A stretch of DNA of 35,106 nt from Actinotalea ferrariae (GTDB lineage Bacteria; Actinomycetota; Actinomycetes; Actinomycetales; Cellulomonadaceae), in the NCBI RefSeq assembly GCF_019733465.1, contig NZ_JACVQL010000014.1:1-35106 (forward strand). The letters are read 5' to 3'. The position numbers and the translations under genes are program-made. A model generated the notes under the pieces. It was not told the DNA's origin. It did no database searches and worked only from the letters and a program-made list of their open reading frames with translations. Below, one piece after another: positions 31,166-35,106 of the stretch; positions within the stretch are counted from its first letter, which is position 1; each line of letters begins with the position of its first letter.

Positions 31166-31189
31166 ACCCGCCGGAAGGGGCCGGCGGGT
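31166..31189 (-). terminator. Hairpin terminator of the RNase H operon
   Basis: ACCCGCCGG and CCGGCGGGT form a perfect 9-bp stem with a 6-nt loop, 31 bp past the stop codon of the RNase H/phosphatase gene and just before the adhesin gene on the same strand. Confidence 0.75.
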
Positions 31190-31219
31190 CGGGTCTCCAC
31201 GCCGGACGACGCGCTGGCG

Positions 31220-32452
31220 TCAGATGTCGGTCGGCATCCCGACGACGGTGACCTCACGCTCGCCGTCCGCCCACAGGCGCAGGATCGTGAGCGAGGCGGG
31301 GCCCACCCGCACGGACGCCCACACCGACGACGGCGCGCCGAGCGTCGAGCCGATCGCCGCGCGGATGACCACCGAGTGCGCGACCACGACCACGGTCCGG
31401 TCCACGCCGCCGTCGCGCAGGCGCTCGAGGCCGGCCGACACGCGCACGCCGACGTCCTCGATCGACTCGCCGGCCGGTGCACGGAACGCGGCGTCGACGT
31501 GCCAGCGCTTGAGGTCACCCGGCCAGCGGGCCTCGATGTCCTCGGCCGTGAGCCCCTCCCACTCGCCGAAGTCGCACTCGGCGAACGCGTCGTCGACCAC
31601 GACGGGCAGCCCGAGCCGGCGGCTCACGGCACCCGCGGTCTCCTGCGTGCGCACCATCGGCGACGCGTGCAGCGCGCTCGGGTGCGGCACGTCCGGCCAC
31701 AGCCGACGACCGATGCGGAAGATCGTGTCGGCCGCGCGCGCCGCCTGGATGCGCCCGGTCGACGTCAGCGACGGCCCGGGCACCGCGCCGCCCGAGTAGG
31801 CCTTGGTCTCGGTCATCGGCGTCTCGCCGTGCCGGACCAGGACGAGGGTGACCGGCTCGGCGTCGTCGAACCGCATCGCCGCGCCGGACGGCCGCCGGGC
31901 GCGCGCCGGGCGCCCGGGCCCCACCTGCGGGTCGACCGCGTCGTCGGGCGCAGCGTCGTCGCGCGCTGCCTCGTCGTCGGGCGCTGCGTCAGGCGCTGCG
32001 TCGTCGTCGGACGCTGGTCCCTCCGGGTGGTCGCGCCACACACCCTCGCGCGCATCCATCGCCTCGTTCGCGAGCGCGTCGGCGGCGGCGTTCTGCGCGC
32101 GCGGCACCCACGTGTAGGTCACGTGGTCGGCGGGCAGCACGGCCCGCGCCTGCTCGGAGAGCCGCCGCATGTCCGCGTGCTTGACCTGCCAGCGGCCGGA
32201 CATCTGCTCGACCACGAGCTTCGAGTCCAACCGCGCCTCGACGTGCGCGTCCGGGTCGATGTCACGCGCCGCCTCGAGCCCCGCGACGAGGCCTGAGTAC
32301 TCCGCGACGTTGTTCGACGCGAACCCGAGGTAGCCGGCCCGCTCGGCGAGCAGCGCACCCGTGCGCGCGTCGCGCACGACGGCGCCCCAGCCGGCGGGTC
32401 CGGGGTTCCCGCGCGACCCGCCGTCGGCCTCGACGACGAGGCGGCGGCTCAC
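31220..32452 (-). CDS. Bifunctional RNase HI / histidine phosphatase (410 aa)
   Basis: The N-terminal RNase H domain (1-140) has the full DEDD set: D10 (EADGGSRGNPG), E51 (NNVAEYSG), D76 (RLDSKLVVEQ) and D125 (NAAADALANE). A repetitive acidic linker of Asp/Ala/Pro (about 148-178) leads to a histidine phosphatase domain with the RHGE motif (H208 in VLVRHGETP) and a second histidine in VVVVAHSVVIRAA. This matches the Mycobacterium Rv2228c architecture, in which RNase H acts on RNA-DNA hybrids and the phosphatase part shows alpha-ribazole or acid phosphatase activity. The GTG at 32452 overlaps the upstream stop as GTGA. The neighbouring zinc-ribbon gene is the usual partner in actinobacteria. 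Confidence 0.94.
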   Translation of the reverse strand: MSRRLVVEADGGSRGNPGPAGWGAVVRDARTGALLAERAGYLGFASNNVAEYSGLVAGLEAARDIDPDAHVEARLDSKLVVEQMSGRWQVKHADMRRLSEQARAVLPADHVTYTWVPRAQNAAADALANEAMDAREGVWRDHPEGPASDDDAAPDAAPDDEAARDDAAPDDAVDPQVGPGRPARARRPSGAAMRFDDAEPVTLVLVRHGETPMTETKAYSGGAVPGPSLTSTGRIQAARAADTIFRIGRRLWPDVPHPSALHASPMVRTQETAGAVSRRLGLPVVVDDAFAECDFGEWEGLTAEDIEARWPGDLKRWHVDAAFRAPAGESIEDVGVRVSAGLERLRDGGVDRTVVVVAHSVVIRAAIGSTLGAPSSVWASVRVGPASLTILRLWADGEREVTVVGMPTDI

Positions 32453-33201
32453 GACGCGCTCGCGCGCGCCTCGGCTCCGCGCACGAGGATGCGCCCGCAC
32501 TCCTCGCACCGGACGACCTGCTCGGGCGGTGCGGCCTGGATCTTGGCGACGTCGCTCGGGTTGAGGTCGAGCCGGCAGCCCTCGCAGCGCCGCCCGCGCA
32601 GCGCCGCGGCCCCGAGGCCGCCCAGCTGGCCGCGGAGCCGGTCGTACAGGGTGACGAGCCCGGCGTCGAGGCCCTCGGCACGCTGGGCGCGCTCCGCGGT
32701 CACCTGCGCGACCTCGGCGTCGATCTCGGCCAGCGCGCCCTCGAGCTGCGCGGCGGCCTGCTCCTGCTGGGCGAGCACCTCGTCCCGCGCCTTCGTCACC
32801 TCGGCGAGGGCCGACTCGTGCGCCTCGAGGCGCTCCATGACCTCGAGCTCGACCTCCTCGAGGTCGGCCTGCCGGCGCGCGAGCGCGGCGATCTCGCTCG
32901 TGAGCGCCTGAGCGTCCTTCGCGCTCACCGCGGCGGACTCCAGGCGCGCCTGGTCGCGCGTCGCGCGCGACCGGACCTGATCGACGTCGGCCTCGGCCTT
33001 GGCGACCTCGCGCCTCAGGTCACCCACCGCGGTCCGGGAGGTGACGAGCGCCGCCTGGAGGTCCGCGAGGCGCGCGGCGAGCTCGGTCGCGCGCTCGTGC
33101 GCAGGGTGGGTGCGGCGCTGGTGCGTCAGCTGCTGGAGCCGTGTGTCGAGCGCCTGCACGTCGAGGAGTCTGAGCTGGTCGGCGACGGGAGCTGTCGTCA
33201 C
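32449..33201 (-). CDS. Coiled-coil protein with C-terminal C4 zinc ribbon (250 aa)
   Basis: The first 190 residues form a long antiparallel coiled coil (for example VADQLRLLDVQALDTRLQQL and EVAKAEADVDQVRSRATRDQ). The end is a zinc ribbon with C-E-G-C (RGRRCEGCRLDLNPSDV) and C-E-E-C (VVRCEECGRILVR). This is the Rv2229c-type family, conserved next to the RNase H/phosphatase gene. Its role is not firmly established; nucleic-acid binding is suggested by the fold. The ATG at 33201 has weak upstream purines (GGAGG about 9 nt away). It is 16 bp downstream of the Nif3 gene. Confidence 0.92.
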   Translation of the reverse strand: MTTAPVADQLRLLDVQALDTRLQQLTHQRRTHPAHERATELAARLADLQAALVTSRTAVGDLRREVAKAEADVDQVRSRATRDQARLESAAVSAKDAQALTSEIAALARRQADLEEVELEVMERLEAHESALAEVTKARDEVLAQQEQAAAQLEGALAEIDAEVAQVTAERAQRAEGLDAGLVTLYDRLRGQLGGLGAAALRGRRCEGCRLDLNPSDVAKIQAAPPEQVVRCEECGRILVRGAEARASAS

Positions 33202-33217
33202 GGGTCCTCCGGGAGAG

Positions 33218-34498
33218 TCAGGGCAGGGGGGCCGAGGCGATCCGGGCCGTCCAGGGATCGGTGCGCCGGGTGCTGACCTGGGTGTCCACCGTAGCGCCCC
33301 GCCCAGCGACGTCCTCGCGCAGGACGCGTGCGGCGGACTCGAGCCACGGCCACTCGCTCGCCCAGTGGGCGACGTCGACGAGGAACGGACGCCCGTCCCG
33401 GGCGTCGCGCCCGGCGGCGTGCGCCTCGAACGCAGCGCGCTCGCGGAGCTCGGACGCCGGGTGGTGGCGCAGGTCCGCCGTGACGTAGGCGTCCGCGCCG
33501 CTGCGCCGGACGGCGTCGAAGAGCGAGTCGCCCGAGCCGCCGACGACGGCGACCCGCGCCACCTCGCCGTCGAGGTCCCCCGCCACGCGCACGCCCTGCT
33601 CCGTCGCGGGGAGCCGCTGGGCGACCCGCTCGGCGAACTCCCGCAGCGGCAGTGGCGGGTCGAGGCGCCCGACCCGGCCCGTCCCCGCCGTCGCGGGCAG
33701 GACCGCGAGCTCGAGCACGTCGAACGCGGGCTCCTCGTAGGGGTGCGCCCCGCGCATCGCCGCGACCACGGCGGCCCGCCGGGCCCGGGGCGCGATCATC
33801 TCGAGCCGGTCCTCCTCGACGCGCTCGACGCGCCCCCGCTCGCCGATCGCCGGGGCCGCGCTGTCGCCGGGCACGAACGTGCCCGTGCCCGTGCTGGTCC
33901 ACGCGCACCGGCTGTAGTCGCCGAGCGCGCCGGCACCCGCGTCGCTCATCGCGTCGAGGACGCGCTCCGTCGCGTCGAGCGGGACGAAGACGACGTGCTT
34001 GTCGAGGCTCTCGCCGGGCAGCGGCAGGAGGGGCTCGAGGTCGACCAGCCCGAGCGTGGCCGCGAGCGCCTCGGCCACGCCGTCGGCCGCGGCGTCCGCG
34101 TTGGTGTGGGCCACGTGCAGCGCGCAGCCGGCGCGGACGAGCCGGTGGACGAGGGCACCCTTGAACGTCGTGGCGGCCACCGAGTGGACGGGCCGCAGGA
34201 GCAGCGGGTGGTGCGTCACGAGGAGGTCGGCGCCGACCTCGATCGCCTCGTCGACGACGTCGGCCGTCGGGTCGACCGCCAGCAGCACGCGCCGGACCGG
34301 CTGCGCCGGGTCGCCGCACACGGTCCCGACCGCGTCCCAGCCCTCGGCGGTCGCGGGCGGGTAGCGCCGGTCGAGGAGGGAGACGACGTCGGCGAGGGTC
34401 AGCGTCGTCGTGGCCGGGCTCGCCGCGGCAGCGATCGTGCCGGCCGAGCTCGTCGCGGCGGAGGTGGTCTCGTCCGTGCTCGTGTCGTCGGCGCTCAC
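33218..34498 (-). CDS. Nif3-like dinuclear metal centre protein (up to 426 aa)
   Basis: The protein has the two halves of the Nif3/YbgI fold, with metal ligands in VTHHPLLLRP, AHTNADAA and, near the end, FLVDVAHWASEWPWLE. Between them lies the PII/CutA-like insertion of the YqfO group (VVFVPLDATERVLDAMSDAG, then GDYSRCAWTSTGTGTF). Family members form toroidal hexamers with two bound metals per subunit; a GTP cyclohydrolase-type activity has been reported for some, but the cellular role is unclear. The first 30 residues are a Thr/Ser/Ala-rich extension, so translation may start later, near TLTLADVVSLLD. It leads the zinc-ribbon and RNase H genes. Confidence 0.92.
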   Translation of the reverse strand: MSADDTSTDETTSAATSSAGTIAAAASPATTTLTLADVVSLLDRRYPPATAEGWDAVGTVCGDPAQPVRRVLLAVDPTADVVDEAIEVGADLLVTHHPLLLRPVHSVAATTFKGALVHRLVRAGCALHVAHTNADAAADGVAEALAATLGLVDLEPLLPLPGESLDKHVVFVPLDATERVLDAMSDAGAGALGDYSRCAWTSTGTGTFVPGDSAAPAIGERGRVERVEEDRLEMIAPRARRAAVVAAMRGAHPYEEPAFDVLELAVLPATAGTGRVGRLDPPLPLREFAERVAQRLPATEQGVRVAGDLDGEVARVAVVGGSGDSLFDAVRRSGADAYVTADLRHHPASELRERAAFEAHAAGRDARDGRPFLVDVAHWASEWPWLESAARVLREDVAGRGATVDTQVSTRRTDPWTARIASAPLP

Positions 34499-34508
34499 GA
34501 CCGGAACG

Positions 34509-35106
34509 CTACCGGGAGCGCAGCACGCTCACCGGGTCGCCGACGCGCACCGTGCCCGTCCCCACGGGCACGAGCCGGACGCCGAACCAGACCTTGCCGT
34601 CGCGCCGTCGGTGCGTGGCCAGCGACCGCAGGGGCTCGTGGCCGCGCGCGCCGGTCGCGGGGTCGAGGCCGATCACGGCGCACCGGTCGCAGTGCTCGGA
34701 CACGCGCATCTCGACGTCGCCGACGGTGATCCGCTGCCAGGAGTCCTCCCCGAACGGCTCCAGCGCACCGTCGACGACCACGTTGGGCCGGAAGCGGGCC
34801 ATCGCGAGCCGCGCCGGGCGCGAGCCCGCGGCCGCGCCGCACGCGGCGTACCGCTCGGCCCACGTCTGGGCGACCCACCGGTCGACCAGCCCGAGCGACG
34901 GCGTCGTCGTCAGGAGGAGAGGGCCGGTGTCCGCGAGGCTCAGCACGTCGCCCTCGCGACCGCCGTGCTCGGCGCTCACGGACCGGCGCCGGGGGTCCTC
35001 GAGCCACACGAGCCGGACGGGCCGGCCGAGCGCGTCGCCGAGCCACGCGTGCGCGGCGCCGTCGGCCAGGAGCGCCGTGCCCACGCGGGACAGCGCGACC
35101 TCGACG
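34509..35106 (-). CDS. MOSC-domain protein (5' end beyond window)
   Basis: The frame is open to the right edge, so only the C-terminal 199 residues are present. A beta-barrel N-terminal part (GRPVRLVWLEDPRRRSVSAE) leads into a MOSC domain with RPNVVVDG, EDSWQRITVGDVEMRVSEHC, D-R-C, and KVWFGVRLVPVGTGTVRVGD near the end. The cysteine in SEHCDRCAVI occupies the position of the conserved MOSC molybdenum/sulfur-carrier residue. Homologues include YcbX-type proteins that reduce N-hydroxylated compounds with a molybdenum cofactor. It ends 10 bp before the Nif3 gene start and may be in the same operon. Confidence 0.85.
   Translation of the reverse strand, partial: VEVALSRVGTALLADGAAHAWLGDALGRPVRLVWLEDPRRRSVSAEHGGREGDVLSLADTGPLLLTTTPSLGLVDRWVAQTWAERYAACGAAAGSRPARLAMARFRPNVVVDGALEPFGEDSWQRITVGDVEMRVSEHCDRCAVIGLDPATGARGHEPLRSLATHRRRDGKVWFGVRLVPVGTGTVRVGDPVSVLRSR

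Noticed and set aside
29592-31799. A long plus-strand open frame opposite the adhesin and RNase H genes
   Set aside because: Its composition is low-complexity Arg/Asp/His/Val without motifs; the minus-strand genes are well supported.

Overview
The window is GC-rich chromosomal DNA from an actinobacterium, most likely a soil- or plant-polymer-degrading member of the Micrococcales (Cellulomonas / Cellulosimicrobium / Isoptericola type). This rests on the codon use, the frequent GTG starts and 4-nt start/stop overlaps, a polyphosphate glucokinase, a very large wall-anchored GH16 glucanase, a Rv2228c-type RNase H/phosphatase fusion beside a zinc-ribbon coiled-coil protein, and an actinobacterial class A RNase P RNA. 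The genus is an inference.

Left chromosomal arm (1-10800): the N-terminal part of a pentapeptide-type protein, a small SPOR-like protein, methionine aminopeptidase overlapping polyphosphate glucokinase, a DUF6191-metallo-beta-lactamase fusion, then the 1356-residue GH16 enzyme behind a promoter covered by two identical palindromes. A strong hairpin terminator follows, then a small signalling cluster: STAS anti-anti-sigma factor, single-domain response regulator, TetR regulator with a 22-bp palindromic operator, and a GAF-domain protein.

Pr족phage region (10801-27150), a compact prophage of one genome length of 16.3 kb bounded by a perfect 31-bp direct repeat. The right copy is the 3' end of rnpB, so the RNase P RNA gene is the attachment site. 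Late genes run leftwards in one tight operon: terminase, portal, protease-capsid fusion, connectors, tail tube, tape measure and three distal tail proteins. The early leftward block holds an excisionase-like protein, zinc-ribbon proteins, a replication-initiator-like gene with internal iterons and an apparent one-base frameshift, a sigma-like/triple-zinc-finger protein and an HNH nuclease. Repressor and integrase run rightwards from a shared divergent control region. I see no endolysin, no small terminase and no tail-assembly chaperone pair.

Right arm (27120-35106): rnpB (minus), a YaaA-family gene with a probable leaderless start, a convergent terminator, a large secreted adhesin-like protein, and a leftward housekeeping operon (MOSC protein partial, Nif3-like protein, zinc-ribbon coiled coil, RNase H/phosphatase).

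The observations most worth a second look are the use of rnpB as attB by a miniature siphophage, phased 11-bp repeats beside both att cores, a G7-tract frameshift inside iterons of the initiator gene, a three-finger sigma-like candidate regulator with twin palindromes over a probably leaderless late promoter, and a GH16 catalytic domain apparently nested inside a carbohydrate-binding domain.
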